A DNA stretch of 64,000 nucleotides from Aurantimonas marina (GTDB taxonomy: Bacteria; Pseudomonadota; Alphaproteobacteria; Rhizobiales; Rhizobiaceae): assembly GCF_017183135.1 (NCBI RefSeq), contig NZ_JADDXW010000003.1, positions 62,001-126,000 on the forward strand, in the 5' to 3' direction. Positions 48,382 to 57,178 of this stretch are shown one piece after another (the first letter of the stretch is position 1; every line of letters starts with the position of its first letter). Under the pieces are notes generated by a model. That model ran no database searches, was not told the DNA's origin, and saw nothing but the letters and a program-made list of their open reading frames with translations. The translations under genes were made by a program, and so were the position numbers.

Positions 48382-48801
48382 TCAGGCCGCGCGCTTCTCG
48401 CCGACGGCGCGCTCGTAGGCGCCGTCGAATTCGCTGTCCTTGAGATAGGCCAGCGCCGACTTCGCCTGCTCGCAGAGCACGCCGAAGGCCTCCGGCTCGT
48501 GGATCGCGATATCGGACAGAACCTTGCGATCGACCTCGATCCCCGCCTTGCCCAGACCGTCGATGAAGCGGCCATAGGTCAGGCCATGCTCGCGGACGGC
48601 GGCGTTGATGCGCTGGATCCACAAAGCGCGGAAGTTGCGCTTCTTCACGCGGCGGTCACGCGTGGCGTACTGCTTCGACCGGTCGACCGCGGCCTTGGCG
48701 GCGCGGATGGTGTTCTTGCGGCGACCGTAAAAGCCTTTCGCCTGCTTCAGAACCTTCTTGTGCTTGGCATGGGACGTGACGCCCCGTTTCACTCTCGCCA
48801 T
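48382..48801 (-). CDS. rplT: 50S ribosomal protein L20
   Basis: L20 is an early 23S rRNA assembly protein; in enterobacteria it also represses translation of its own operon. The 139-residue product starts [20 protein letters not shown] and contains [21 protein letters not shown]. Length is slightly longer than the usual 117 because of an extended C-terminus ending VGEKRAA, common in alphaproteobacteria. It follows rpmI by 38 bases. Confidence 0.97.
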   Translation of the reverse strand: MARVKRGVTSHAKHKKVLKQAKGFYGRRKNTIRAAKAAVDRSKQYATRDRRVKKRNFRALWIQRINAAVREHGLTYGRFIDGLGKAGIEVDRKVLSDIAIHEPEAFGVLCEQAKSALAYLKDSEFDGAYERAVGEKRAA

Positions 48802-48839
48802 GATCTTGCTCCTGGAATTCTAGAAATGCGCGACGCCGC

Positions 48840-49040
48840 TCAGCGGTCGTAGGGCATGTAGGTCTTGACGATCCGCTCGTCGGGCTTCGACAAAATCATC
48901 GTGCCGCGCGCGTCGCGAAGGAAGTCGTTGGAGCGTTTGATCATGCCATGGCGCTTGCCGGCGGCACCCGCCTTCACGCGGCCGGAGGCCGTCATTCTGA
49001 AGCGCTTCTTGGCGCTCGCCTTGGTCTTCATCTTGGGCAT
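48840..49040 (-). CDS. rpmI: 50S ribosomal protein L35
   Basis: The 66-residue product [20 protein letters not shown] onward is L35. It is the first gene of rpmI-rplT here. In most bacteria infC lies directly upstream, but here infC is about 1.5 kb away. A promoter of its own lies at 49181-49209. Confidence 0.96.
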   Translation of the reverse strand: MPKMKTKASAKKRFRMTASGRVKAGAAGKRHGMIKRSNDFLRDARGTMILSKPDERIVKTYMPYDR

Positions 49041-49180
49041 TTTGCTCTCCTAACGTGAGGATCACGACTGAACGGGCCACCGTTTCCGGCCTGCTCCGCT
49101 CCGATCTCATTCGGATTTGTCGCGACAGCATTGAGAACCGCCACGGCATGCCCTGCCGGTCGGTTCGCTTGGACGACGGG

Positions 49181-49209
49181 CTTATAGGGCGCCTCGCAGG
49201 CGGACGCAA
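49181..49209 (-). promoter_or_regulatory. predicted promoter of rpmI-rplT
   Basis: On the minus strand TTGCGT (49209-49204), a 17-base spacer and TATAAG (49186-49181) form a plausible promoter about 140 bases before rpmI. This would serve the ribosomal genes now that they are cut off from infC. The remainder of 49041-49354 (314 bases) holds the rpmI leader and the palindrome described separately; I see no gene in it. Confidence 0.55.
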
Positions 49210-49212
49210 GAG

Positions 49213-49232
49213 CTCACACGCGCGCGTGTGAG
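49213..49232. promoter_or_regulatory. 20-bp perfect palindrome between rpmI and the LuxR-like gene
   Basis: CTCACACGCG-CGCGTGTGAG is self-complementary over 20 bases and has no spacer. It lies directly upstream of the rpmI -35 box and 122 bases before the LuxR-like gene. It could be an operator for a dimeric regulator. The protein that reads it is unknown. Confidence 0.4.
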
Positions 49233-49354
49233 AGTTGTCCGGGTCGATGTCTCACCGTTTCCCAATTTCCGACGACTTCCACAACGCGGAATTGGTGCCT
49301 TGCCATCCGACACACTCGATGAAAAGATGCTGATGGGGCAAGAAATGGAGAGCA

Positions 49355-50287
49355 ATGGCGCTCATTCAATTTCCGGGGCGACTCGGCGATGTCCGGGAGA
49401 AAACCGCCCTCGCCTCAATTTGCCCCTCTCACTGGGCTGCGGTTCTGACCTCGCTGGAGCGACTTTTTCCCGGTGCCTCTGCCGTACTGGAATGCGTCGG
49501 CCTCGGCGCGGCCGAGAGCGGGATATTCTCCTCCGCAGGCAATCGGTCGCTGCGCCGAATCATCGGCGCGCGATGGGATGCCCAGGGTCTCGATTACCTT
49601 TCGGTCGGTACGACCTTTCGGATGAGTGAATTGCCGGAGACCAGCCTGCCGTCATCCCGGCAACGAGACGACGGCATCGCCCACGGCGGGGCGGGGATCG
49701 TCCTTCACCGGCGAGACTCCCGCCTCTGGGTTCTGTCGGTTCAGGTTCCGCTGTCGCTCGGTGATCGATACGACGCGGCAATCGCGACGCTGCTGCGCCG
49801 GTTGGCGCCGGATCTGCGGCGGTCGTTTCTGATCTCGTATGGCCTCGGCACCACCGAGCAGCCCGACCGGGCGACGATCGAGTCAAGCTGGGACGAATTG
49901 TCCGTCGGGGTCGTTTGGCTGTCGGCAGGTCTGAGGCCGCTCGCCGCGAACATTGCGGCGGAAGAGATCGTCACGACCCGCAGGTTCTTCGCTCCGCTAG
50001 GGTGCCGCGGCTCCTTGCGCGCAGCCGTCAACAACGACAATGAACGCCTGCGACTGGCAGCCGGCCGCATCGTATACGGCGAGAGCGACGTGGAGACCAT
50101 CGACCTCAAAGGGGTTCGATGCACCGCGCCGCTGCCGGTCACGCTTCGCACCGTGGGGCGCAGGAACGGAAGCGGACGGTTCAACGCCTTGGCCAAGACC
50201 GACGAGGAAACCCTCGTGGCGATCATCGGAGCTTGCGACCCATATGGGGGCACGGATGCACGTCGCACCTCGGCGGCAAATCGATAG
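49355..50287 (+). CDS. LuxR-like sensory protein lacking the HTH domain
   Basis: The 310-residue product resembles the N-terminal sensory half of a family of rhizobial LuxR-type regulators: a domain around VGTTFRMSELPETSLPS and GIVLHRRDSRLWVLSVQVP, then a PAS-like segment AANIAAEEIVTTRRFFAPLG and the LRLAAGRIVYGES region. In full-length relatives a LuxR HTH of about 60 residues follows here, but this protein stops after DPYGGTDARRTSAANR. It is either a truncated pseudogene or a sensor acting without DNA binding. It is inserted on the opposite strand between infC and rpmI. The family assignment is by pattern only. Confidence 0.55.
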   Translation: MALIQFPGRLGDVREKTALASICPSHWAAVLTSLERLFPGASAVLECVGLGAAESGIFSSAGNRSLRRIIGARWDAQGLDYLSVGTTFRMSELPETSLPSSRQRDDGIAHGGAGIVLHRRDSRLWVLSVQVPLSLGDRYDAAIATLLRRLAPDLRRSFLISYGLGTTEQPDRATIESSWDELSVGVVWLSAGLRPLAANIAAEEIVTTRRFFAPLGCRGSLRAAVNNDNERLRLAAGRIVYGESDVETIDLKGVRCTAPLPVTLRTVGRRNGSGRFNALAKTDEETLVAIIGACDPYGGTDARRTSAANR

Positions 50288-50426
50288 ACCGCAGAGACGA
50301 GAGGCCGGCGCTCAACACGGCAGGACACACCCGGAGGCGACGGGCGGTCTGCATAGATCCCGCCCGGTCGGTCCGCCAGTCGGGCTAAAGCGCCGCCGCC
50401 CATCCGGACGCTCCAGCACTCTGATC

Positions 50427-50476
50427 GAGCATCGGAATCATCCAAAAAACTGATTCCGCCTCTTGGTCCGATGCTC
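50427..50476. repeat. nested inverted repeat downstream of infC
   Basis: GAGCATCGGA (50427-50436) pairs with TCCGATGCTC (50467-50476), and inside it CGGAATCA (50433-50440) pairs with TGATTCCG (50451-50458). The two structures exclude each other. It lies 66 bases past the infC stop. It may end infC transcription or be a copy of a rhizobial GAGCAT...ATGCTC palindrome. Confidence 0.5.
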
Positions 50477-50541
50477 TGGCGACATGGGGGTTTCACATCG
50501 TCCGCGCCGCAAGGTGCGTCCGGCGAACCCGGATGAGCTGT

Positions 50542-51081
50542 TCAGCCTCGCGGCGCCAGAACCATCATCATCTGGCGGCCTTCCAGCTTCGGTTCGGCTT
50601 CGACCTTCGAGATTTCGGCCGTTTCCTCGCGAACGCGGTTGAGAAGCCGCATGCCGAGCTCCTGATGGGCCATCTCACGTCCACGGAACCGCAACGTGAC
50701 CTTGACCTTGTCGCCGTCATCGAAGAAGCGACGAACCGACTTCATCTTGGTCTCGTAGTCGTGCTCATCGATGTTCGGCCGCATCTTGATTTCCTTGACC
50801 TCGATGGTCTTCTGACGCCGTCGCGTCTCAGCGGCCTTCTTCTGACTTTCGTATTTGAGCTTGCCAAGGTCGAGAATCTTGCAGACCGGCGGATTGGCGG
50901 TCGGCACGATCTCGACGAGATCCAGTCCCGCGTCCTCGGCCATCGTCAAAGCGTCCTGCGTCGCCACAGGCCCGAGGTTCGTTCCCTCGGCATCGATCAG
51001 CTGAACCTGCGGAACGCGAATCTCCTTGTTGGAGCGCGGCCCCTCTTTCTGGGTCGGCGGTGCACGAAATGGTCTGCGAAT
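50542..51081 (-). CDS. infC: translation initiation factor IF-3, AUU start codon
   Basis: IF-3 keeps the 30S subunit free and checks the start codon. The common AUG/GUG/TTG starts give only 141 residues beginning inside the conserved N-terminal domain. Reading on upstream gives the missing part ([20 protein letters not shown]) back to ATT 51081, nine bases after AGGAG at 51091-51095. This makes 179 residues, normal for IF-3. An AUU start is the known autoregulatory feature of infC. The C-terminal domain ([22 protein letters not shown]) is complete. Confidence 0.93.
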   Translation of the reverse strand: MRRPFRAPPTQKEGPRSNKEIRVPQVQLIDAEGTNLGPVATQDALTMAEDAGLDLVEIVPTANPPVCKILDLGKLKYESQKKAAETRRRQKTIEVKEIKMRPNIDEHDYETKMKSVRRFFDDGDKVKVTLRFRGREMAHQELGMRLLNRVREETAEISKVEAEPKLEGRQMMMVLAPRG

Positions 51082-51207
51082 GGTCGTTGTCTCCTGTTAT
51101 TGACGATTCCGGACGGGCCGTGAAAAAACGCCAGCGGCGGCCGGATTTCCCTGCCTTAAGGGAAAACCGTACGTCGACATTCATCACTCGCCCAATCAGC
51201 GGCGTCC

Positions 51208-51236
51208 TCTATAGCATCGTCATTGGCGAATGGCAC
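51208..51236 (-). promoter_or_regulatory. possible promoter of infC
   Basis: On the minus strand GTGCCA (51236-51231), a 17-base spacer and TATAGA (51213-51208) lie about 130 bases before the infC AUU. Both hexamers match four of six consensus bases. The rest of the 326-base gap to the hydrolase gene shows nothing further. Confidence 0.4.
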
Positions 51237-51407
51237 GCCCACGGCGACAAAAAGCTGCCCTAACGGTTGCAGCGACCCTTATGCCAGCTGGTTTCTCGCG
51301 CCACCCGCGGGTAGGCGGTCGCCACCCGACACCATCGAACATGGAACCCGCCGACCGGTTTCGCCAGTCCCAGCCGACAGCGCGGCAACGAAAGGACCTC
51401 GACGACC

Positions 51408-52214
51408 ATGCCCTTTGAGACCAGCGAAGAGCAACTCCGCCGCATCACCGTCGGCGCCGGCCCGCAAGGCCGCACGATCGCCTTCCGCAACCGAGCGGGC
51501 GACGCGCCGACGCTCGTCTGGCTCGGCGGCTACCGCTCGGACATGCGCGGGACCAAGGCGGAACGCCTGTCGCAACTGGCCGAAAAACAGGCGCTCGGTT
51601 TCTGCCGGCTGGATTACTCCGGCCACGGCGAGTCCGGCGGCCGGTTCGAGGACGGTACGATCAGCCGCTGGACCGAGGAAGCCGCCGCGGTCATCGACGC
51701 CGCGATCGACGGTCCGGCGGTCCTGGTCGGCTCGTCGATGGGGGCGTGGATCGCGCTCCGTCTTGTCCAGGTGGCGCTGGCGGCTGGCAAGCCACCCAAG
51801 ATCGCGGGCCTTCTGCTCCTGGCCCCGGCGCCGGATTTCACGCATCGGCTGATGGAGCCGAAGCTGAGTCCGGATCAACGCGCCGCGCTCGCGCGGGACG
51901 GCTTCATCGCCGAGCCCTCCGACTATTCGCCGGAGCCGAACATTTATACCCGGGAGCTGTTTGAGGACGGCGCGGCGAATCTGGTCATGGAGGGACTGAT
52001 CGAGACCTGGTGTCCGGTCACGATCATCCAGGGCATGGCCGATCCGGACGTGCCGTTCGAGCACGCGCTCGAACTGGTGACCCATCTGCCGTCGGCGGGC
52101 GTCATCGTGACGCTGGTCCGCGACGGCGACCATCGCCTGTCGCGGCCGCAGGACCTCGAACTCATCGAGCGCGCGGCGCTCGATCTGGTCGCCGCGACGC
52201 GCGACGGCAACTGA
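51408..52214 (+). CDS. alpha/beta hydrolase, ABHD10-like
   Basis: The 268-residue serine hydrolase has LVWLGGYRSDMRGTKAERL, a typical N-terminal loop of the ABHD10 (depalmitoylase-like) group, LDYSGHGESGG, the nucleophile elbow VLVGSSMGAWIAL, the acid in IIQGMADPDVPFEHA and the His in VRDGDHRLSRPQDL. Human ABHD10 removes S-acyl groups and cleaves acyl glucuronides; the bacterial substrate is unknown. It is a single gene. Confidence 0.87.
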   Translation: MPFETSEEQLRRITVGAGPQGRTIAFRNRAGDAPTLVWLGGYRSDMRGTKAERLSQLAEKQALGFCRLDYSGHGESGGRFEDGTISRWTEEAAAVIDAAIDGPAVLVGSSMGAWIALRLVQVALAAGKPPKIAGLLLLAPAPDFTHRLMEPKLSPDQRAALARDGFIAEPSDYSPEPNIYTRELFEDGAANLVMEGLIETWCPVTIIQGMADPDVPFEHALELVTHLPSAGVIVTLVRDGDHRLSRPQDLELIERAALDLVAATRDGN

Positions 52215-52504
52215 CCGAAGGTTCCACCGGAATCCCACGCCATGAAGGATCGCGAGCGGCTGTCATATTTTTGCCACTTGCGCCGCGACCCGCCGCAGCA
52301 AATCCCTTTCATTCCCTCGACTTAGCCGGCTTGGCTTTCGCGCGAGCCGCGCCGCGGGTCGCGGGAAAATCCTCGCCATCGACGATGAGCCTTGAGCGAG
52401 GCTGCCCATCGATGCTCCCGCAACTCCCTGAATGTGTTGACAGTTTTCACGATTGCCTCAACCATGAGCCATCAACACATTTTTCGTACAAAGGGGAGTA
52501 CGAA

Positions 52505-53116
52505 ATGGGGGCATTTCGCGCGTTCGGCGCCACGCTACTGCTTTGTCTGTCGGTCATCGCTTCGGCTCGCGCGGAGACGCGCGGCGCCTTCATGACCCTC
52601 GGCACCGCAACCACGCAGCCGATCGGCCATCTGCTCTTCTGCCAGGAAAATTCGCGCGAGTGCGCGCCGCCGGTCGACCGGATCACGCCCGCCCCGCTGG
52701 AACTCGATCGTTCCACCATCCTGTCGGTGGCTGCCGTGAACACGACCATCAATGCCCGCATCGAAGCCCGATCCGATAAGGACATCTACGGCGTCGAGGA
52801 GCGCTGGGCCTACCCCGCCGCCGAGGGCGACTGCGAGGATTTTGTCCTCTTAAAACGCCGTGTGCTCTCACAGAAAGGCATCGATCTCGCCAACCTGTTG
52901 ATCACGGTCGTCCTCAGACCGGATGGCGAAGGCCATGCCGTGCTGACGCTGCGAACGACCCAGGGCGACTTCATACTCGACAATCTCGAATGGCGTATCC
53001 TGGCTTGGGCGGACACACCCTACACATATCTCAAGCGGCAAAGCAGCGCCGACCCCGGCGGCTGGATCGACATCGGCCATGGCCGGGACGTGATCGTCAG
53101 CTCCGTCGAGCAATGA
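52505..53116 (+). CDS. transglutaminase-like cysteine protease (BTLCP family), exported
   Basis: The 203-residue product has a signal peptide (AFGATLLLCLSVIASARA) and the BTLCP/LapG-like fold: the catalytic Cys in AAEGDCEDFVLLKRRVL, His in EGHAVLTLRT and Asp in DFILDNLEWRI. LapG-type members cut periplasmic adhesin linkers; this short DUF920 type is common in rhizobia with unknown substrate. ATG 52505 follows GGGGAG. The frame is open to 52010 without homology. The 290 bases before it hold no feature I can name. Confidence 0.87.
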   Translation: MGAFRAFGATLLLCLSVIASARAETRGAFMTLGTATTQPIGHLLFCQENSRECAPPVDRITPAPLELDRSTILSVAAVNTTINARIEARSDKDIYGVEERWAYPAAEGDCEDFVLLKRRVLSQKGIDLANLLITVVLRPDGEGHAVLTLRTTQGDFILDNLEWRILAWADTPYTYLKRQSSADPGGWIDIGHGRDVIVSSVEQ

Positions 53117-53128
53117 CGGCCAGCGCCG

Positions 53129-54112
53129 TCAGGCGTTGCCGATGAGAACGCCGGCCGCGAAGACCAGCGCTCCGCCAAGGACCACCTGCAGCGCCGCCCG
53201 CAGGAAGGGTGTCTCCATGTACCGGTTTTGAATGAAGGCGATCGCCCAAAGCTCCACGAAGACCACCGCGATGGCGATCGACGTCGCGGTCCAGAAGTCC
53301 GAAATCAGATAAGGCAAGGCATGACCAAGACCGCCCAACGCGGTCATCACGCCGGAGGCGATACCGCGGCGCAGGGGAGAGCCGCGTCCCGACAGCACGC
53401 CGTCGTCGCTGGCCGCCTCGGTAAAGCCCATGGAGATGCCGGCGCCGATCGAGGCGGCGAGCCCGATCAACAGCGTCTGCTGGCTGTCGTGGGTCGCAAA
53501 GGCGGCGGCGAAGATCGGCGCGAGGGTGGAGACAGATCCATCCATCAACCCCGCAAGACCGGGCTGCACATAGGTCAGGATAAACGCCCGCCGTTCGGTC
53601 TCGGCCTCCTCGGAGCGAACGCCTTCGGTGATCGTCTCATCCACGAGCGTGTGAGCGGTCCGCTCATGCTGCGCTTCGGCGGCGGCGAGATCGCCGAGTA
53701 ATTGTCGAACGCCCGCGTCCTGGCTGCGCTTGGCCGCCTCCCGGTAGAAGGTCGCCGCCTGCCGTTCCATGTCGGCTGCCGCCTCACGCGCCCGCTCGAT
53801 CCCGAGCGGGCGAACCAGCCAATCAGGCTTGCGCTGATAAAAACCGCGAATATCGGAGCGACGCACCAGCGGAATCCGCTCCCCAAACTTTTCGCGGAAC
53901 AGCGCGATCAACTGGCGCCGGTGGCCGTCCTCCTCTTCCGCCATTGCCTCGAAAACCGTGGCCGATGCCGGGTACGCATCGCGCAGACCATCGGCGTAGG
54001 CACGGTAGATCCGCCCATCCTCCTCTTCCGCGCCGATCGCCAGCGCCAGGATTTCGGCTTCCGACAGATCGTCGATGGTCTTACGGGTAAACGCTGTCAT
54101 ACGGCTGAGCAT
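53129..54112 (-). CDS. mbfA: membrane-bound ferritin / iron exporter MbfA
   Basis: The 327-residue product has an N-terminal rubrerythrin-like ferritin domain (EEEDGRIYRAYADG, MAEEEDGHRRQLIALF, then AAAEAQHERTAHTLVD with Glu/His iron ligands) and a C-terminal VIT1-type transporter (DGSVSTLAPIFAAAFAT, GLAASIGAGISMGFTEA). MbfA exports iron and protects from peroxide in Agrobacterium and Bradyrhizobium and is repressed by Irr. ATG 54112 is chosen because GGGG lies six bases upstream; upstream ATGs at 54115 and 54133 exist, the latter inside the ICE motif. Confidence 0.92.
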   Translation of the reverse strand: MLSRMTAFTRKTIDDLSEAEILALAIGAEEEDGRIYRAYADGLRDAYPASATVFEAMAEEEDGHRRQLIALFREKFGERIPLVRRSDIRGFYQRKPDWLVRPLGIERAREAAADMERQAATFYREAAKRSQDAGVRQLLGDLAAAEAQHERTAHTLVDETITEGVRSEEAETERRAFILTYVQPGLAGLMDGSVSTLAPIFAAAFATHDSQQTLLIGLAASIGAGISMGFTEAASDDGVLSGRGSPLRRGIASGVMTALGGLGHALPYLISDFWTATSIAIAVVFVELWAIAFIQNRYMETPFLRAALQVVLGGALVFAAGVLIGNA

Positions 54113-54123
54113 CATGATCCCCT

Positions 54124-54138
54124 TTAGAATCATTCCAA
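54124..54138 (-). promoter_or_regulatory. iron control element (Irr box) at the mbfA start
   Basis: TTAGAATCATTCCAA differs by one base from the perfect dyad TTAGAAT-N-ATTCTAA, the ICE motif read by Irr in rhizobia. It lies 12 bases before the mbfA start and would block the transcription start or early transcript when Irr is bound under iron limitation. Confidence 0.65.
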
Positions 54139-54343
54139 TCTAGGCTGTCTGCCACCTTGCCTCAAGTGCGGCACCGCGGCGATTGCCTGCGCTCGCGACT
54201 TCTTTCCTCAGCCGCGGCGCATAAGGGCACCGCGTTCAGCCGACATTCATTAGGCCGACAGATATATGACCACTTAAAAATGACACGGAGGGTGTCTGAG
54301 TTAGGCTTGGTACACTGGTCGCTCGTCGGAAGGAGGGTGGTTG

Positions 54344-54610
54344 ATGCCTGTCGACGACGACGTGCAACTCGCCGAGGATGTCGAAGCCGCCCTCAATGCG
54401 CTGGGGATCGCCCGTCTGCGTTCGCGATCGACGGGCCTCGTCCAGCCCTATGTCTTGGAACTGAGCGGGGCGAAGCGGACCGAGACGGCGTCGGCAGAGG
54501 CGCAGACACGCCAGTCCGAAACCGATTCGTCGACGCCGGCCAGGCAAGACCGAGCTAGTCGGCATCTCCGGCTTGCGGATCCGAGGGCTCTTCCTCCGAC
54601 GCCGGAATGA
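54344..54610 (+). CDS. possible small protein with a perfect Shine-Dalgarno
   Basis: An 88-residue frame begins at ATG 54344, seven bases after AGGAGG (54331-54336). The first 45 residues ([20 protein letters not shown] onward) look like a short folded protein. The rest is low complexity and its last 56 bases overlap the 3' end of yacG on the other strand. No family recognised. The RBS is the main support. Confidence 0.4.
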   Translation: MPVDDDVQLAEDVEAALNALGIARLRSRSTGLVQPYVLELSGAKRTETASAEAQTRQSETDSSTPARQDRASRHLRLADPRALPPTPE

Positions 54611-54758
54611 CGTAGCTTCCGCTCAGCCAACGATGCAGGTCGACCGCCTTGCAGCGCGCCGAACAGAATGGATAGTTTTCGCGCTCCGCCGGGCGGCCGC
54701 ATTCGGGACAGCGGCGCCTGGGGCGGAGCGGCGTCACCGTTGCGGACCCGCCGCTCAT
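54555..54758 (-). CDS. yacG: DNA gyrase inhibitor YacG
   Basis: The 67-residue zinc protein has [20 protein letters not shown] with CxxC and a CxxxC second pair ([22 protein letters not shown]), the YacG signature. It binds GyrB and blocks DNA gyrase. Its ATG overlaps the maf stop (ATGA at 54755-54758), showing translational coupling in infA-maf-yacG. Confidence 0.93.
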   Translation of the reverse strand: MSGGSATVTPLRPRRRCPECGRPAERENYPFCSARCKAVDLHRWLSGSYVIPASEEEPSDPQAGDAD

Positions 54759-55396
54759 GCGTCCTCCGTTGCGACCGTTGCGGCCTTCCACCGGGCATGG
54801 ATGTCGTAGCCTTCACCCGTCAAAAGCGCGAGCGTTTCGTAGAGCGGCAGACCCACAACATTGGTATAGGAGCCGACAAGCCGGACGACAAAGCTGCCCG
54901 CAAGCCCCTGGATGGCATAGCTGCCGGCCTTGCCACGCCATTCTCCGGACGCGATGTAGCTGTCGATGTCCTGGCGCGACAACCGCTTGAAGCGGACCCG
55001 AGTCTCGACCAGGCGCTGGCGCGGAGTGCCTTTCGGGCTGATCAGGCAGACGCCGGTATAGACGCGATGGGTGCGGCCGGAGAGCGTGCGCAGATTGGCA
55101 ATGGCGTCCTCGACGAGTTCGCCCTTGGGCATGATCTGTCGACCCACGGACACGACCGTGTCCGCCGCGACGATGTAGGACGGGTCGCCGATTTCGAGTT
55201 CATCGAGCGCTTTCGCCGCGACCTCGGCCTTCGCCTTTGACAGGCGCTTGGCAAGCGAGCGCGGATGCTCGTTGCGCTGCGGGGTTTCGTCCAGATCGGC
55301 GGGCAGCAGGCGATCCGGCTCGATCCCGGCCTGATTGAGAAGCTCGAGCCGGCGGGGCGAACCCGAGGCGAGCACCAGCAGGGGGCGCGCTGTCAT
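54755..55396 (-). CDS. maf: Maf-like nucleotide pyrophosphatase
   Basis: The 213-residue product starts [20 protein letters not shown] and has [17 protein letters not shown] and [13 protein letters not shown], hallmarks of Maf. Maf enzymes hydrolyse dTTP, UTP or modified nucleotides. It lies 21 bases after infA and overlaps yacG. Confidence 0.94.
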   Translation of the reverse strand: MTARPLLVLASGSPRRLELLNQAGIEPDRLLPADLDETPQRNEHPRSLAKRLSKAKAEVAAKALDELEIGDPSYIVAADTVVSVGRQIMPKGELVEDAIANLRTLSGRTHRVYTGVCLISPKGTPRQRLVETRVRFKRLSRQDIDSYIASGEWRGKAGSYAIQGLAGSFVVRLVGSYTNVVGLPLYETLALLTGEGYDIHARWKAATVATEDA

Positions 55397-55417
55397 GAGG
55401 GCTGTCCGCTCGCCGGG

Positions 55418-55636
55418 CTATTTGAAGCGATAGGTGATGCGACCCTTGGTCAGGTCGTAAGGCGTCATCTCGACCAGCACCTTGTCGCCGGTCAGGACGC
55501 GGATGCGGTTCTTGCGCATCCGGCCCGCGGTGTGGGCGATGATCTCGTGTTCGTTTTCCAGCTTGATGCGGAACGTGGCGTTGGGCAGCAACTCGGTGAC
55601 CGTACCTGGAAATTCGAGAACTTCTTCTTTTGCCAT
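55418..55636 (-). CDS. infA: translation initiation factor IF-1
   Basis: The 72-residue product [20 protein letters not shown] onward is IF-1, with the S1/OB fold region [19 protein letters not shown] and the ending KGRITYRFK. The start is ATG 55636; an in-frame upstream extension to 55690 is not part of IF-1. It leads the infA-maf-yacG operon. Confidence 0.97.
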   Translation of the reverse strand: MAKEEVLEFPGTVTELLPNATFRIKLENEHEIIAHTAGRMRKNRIRVLTGDKVLVEMTPYDLTKGRITYRFK

Positions 55637-55757
55637 ATGGTGTAAAGCCTTGAGCGATGTCGGAGCGGGAAGCGGAGGCTTCGCGGCCAAGAGGGAGCCG
55701 CCCCCGATCGGGCGGCGACGAACTGGAAATTCGCGCCATAAATCGGGGCAAACGGCC

Positions 55758-55791
55758 GAAAAAGCAATATGCCGCCGAGATTTGGCGGCAT
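55758..55791 (-). terminator. intrinsic terminator of murA
   Basis: Read on the minus strand, ATGCCGCC (55791-55784) pairs with GGCGGCAT (55776-55769) around a 7-base loop and is followed by ATTGCTTTTTC. It lies about 100 bases after the murA stop and before infA. Confidence 0.65.
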
Positions 55792-55888
55792 CGGTGAGCG
55801 GTTGGGCGAAACGCCGCGAGCCTGGCGGCGGTCGTACGGCTCTTCTCCTACGCCGTTTTGGCGGCCGGATCGAGTCCCCGCCGTCGTG

Positions 55889-57178
55889 TCAGCCGGAAAT
55901 GCGCTCGATATCCGCGCCGCAGGCCCCGAGTTTTTCCTCCAACCGCTCGAAGCCGCGATCAAGATGATAGACGCGGTTGACCGTGGTCTCGCCTTCGGCC
56001 ACGAGGCCGGCGATGACCAGCGAGACCGAGGCCCGCAGATCCGTCGCCATCACCGGCGCCCCGGCCAGACGCCGCACGCCCTCGATCGTCGCGACCTGTC
56101 CGGACAGGGAGATCTTCGCGCCGAGCCGGGCGAGTTCCTGAACATGCATGAAGCGGTTCTCGAAAATCGTCTCGGTAATGTGCGAGGTGCCTTCCGCGCA
56201 GGTCATCAACGCCATCAACTGCGCCTGCAGATCGGTCGGAAAGCCCGGATAGGGATCGGTGACGACATCGACAGGGGCGATCCCGCCGCCATTGCGGTAG
56301 ACCCTGATCCCGTCCTCGACCGGGTCGACCGTGATGCCGGCGTGCCGCAGCGTCCCGAGCGCCGTCTGCAACAGTTCCACGCTGGTTCCGGTCAAGGTCA
56401 CGTCGCCGCCGGTCATCGCCACCGCCATGGCGTAGGTGCCGGTTTCGATCCGATCGGGCAACACCCGATGACGGGCGCCGGACAGGATCGGCACGCCCTG
56501 GATGGTGATCGTCGACGTCCCGGCGCCTTCGATCCTGGCCCCCATGGCATTGAGGCAGTTGGCGAGATCGACGACTTCGGGTTCGCGGGCGACGTTCTCC
56601 AGAACCGTTTCGCCCTTGGCCAGGCTGGCCGCCATCAACATGACATGGGTGGCGCCGACCGAAACCTTCGGAAAGGCGAAGCGATTGCCGACGAGGCCGC
56701 CCCTGGCCTCGGCGATGGCATAACCGGCCTCGATGTCGATCTTGGCGCCGAGCGCGCGCAGGCCTTCGATGAACAGATCAACTGGCCGGGTGCCGATCGC
56801 GCAACCGCCCGGCAGCGATACCTTGGCCTTGTGCATGCGGGCGAGCAGCGGGCCGATCACCCAGAAGCTCGCGCGCATCTTCGAGACGAGTTCATAGGGC
56901 GCGGTGGTATCGACGATGTTCCGGGCGGTGAAGTGGATCGTCCGCCCGAGGCTCGCCTCCTGCCGCAGCCGCTTGCCCGTCACCGAATAGTCAACCCCGT
57001 GATTGCCGAGAATGCGGATCAGCTGCTCGACATCGGCGAGATGCGGAACGTTTTCCAGCGTCAGCGTGTCGTCGGTGAGGAGCGACGCGATCATCAATGG
57101 CAGCGCCGCGTTCTTGGCGCCCGATATCGGTATCGTGCCGCTCAATTCGTTGCCGCCGCGAATGCGAATGCGATCCAT
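55889..57178 (-). CDS. murA: UDP-N-acetylglucosamine 1-carboxyvinyltransferase
   Basis: MurA catalyses the first committed step of peptidoglycan synthesis, the target of fosfomycin. The 429-residue product has the N-terminal [20 protein letters not shown] and the active-site loop [20 protein letters not shown] with the catalytic cysteine. ATG 57178 (MDRIRIRGG) matches the usual start; upstream frame is not conserved. Confidence 0.97.
   Translation of the reverse strand: MDRIRIRGGNELSGTIPISGAKNAALPLMIASLLTDDTLTLENVPHLADVEQLIRILGNHGVDYSVTGKRLRQEASLGRTIHFTARNIVDTTAPYELVSKMRASFWVIGPLLARMHKAKVSLPGGCAIGTRPVDLFIEGLRALGAKIDIEAGYAIAEARGGLVGNRFAFPKVSVGATHVMLMAASLAKGETVLENVAREPEVVDLANCLNAMGARIEGAGTSTITIQGVPILSGARHRVLPDRIETGTYAMAVAMTGGDVTLTGTSVELLQTALGTLRHAGITVDPVEDGIRVYRNGGGIAPVDVVTDPYPGFPTDLQAQLMALMTCAEGTSHITETIFENRFMHVQELARLGAKISLSGQVATIEGVRRLAGAPVMATDLRASVSLVIAGLVAEGETTVNRVYHLDRGFERLEEKLGACGADIERISG

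Noticed and set aside
50828-51187. Minus-strand frame starting at 51187 ahead of infC.
   Set aside because: It runs in a different frame from infC and shows none of the IF-3 sequence; the infC reading with an AUU start explains the region.
52010-52504. Open frame extending the BTLCP protease upstream by 165 residues.
   Set aside because: It would overlap the hydrolase gene, bury the signal peptide, and its composition is Arg/Ala/Pro-rich shadow coding.
54236-54340. Possible tRNA gene next to yacG, as in some alphaproteobacteria.
   Set aside because: No cloverleaf, T-loop (GGTTCRA) or CCA end can be found.
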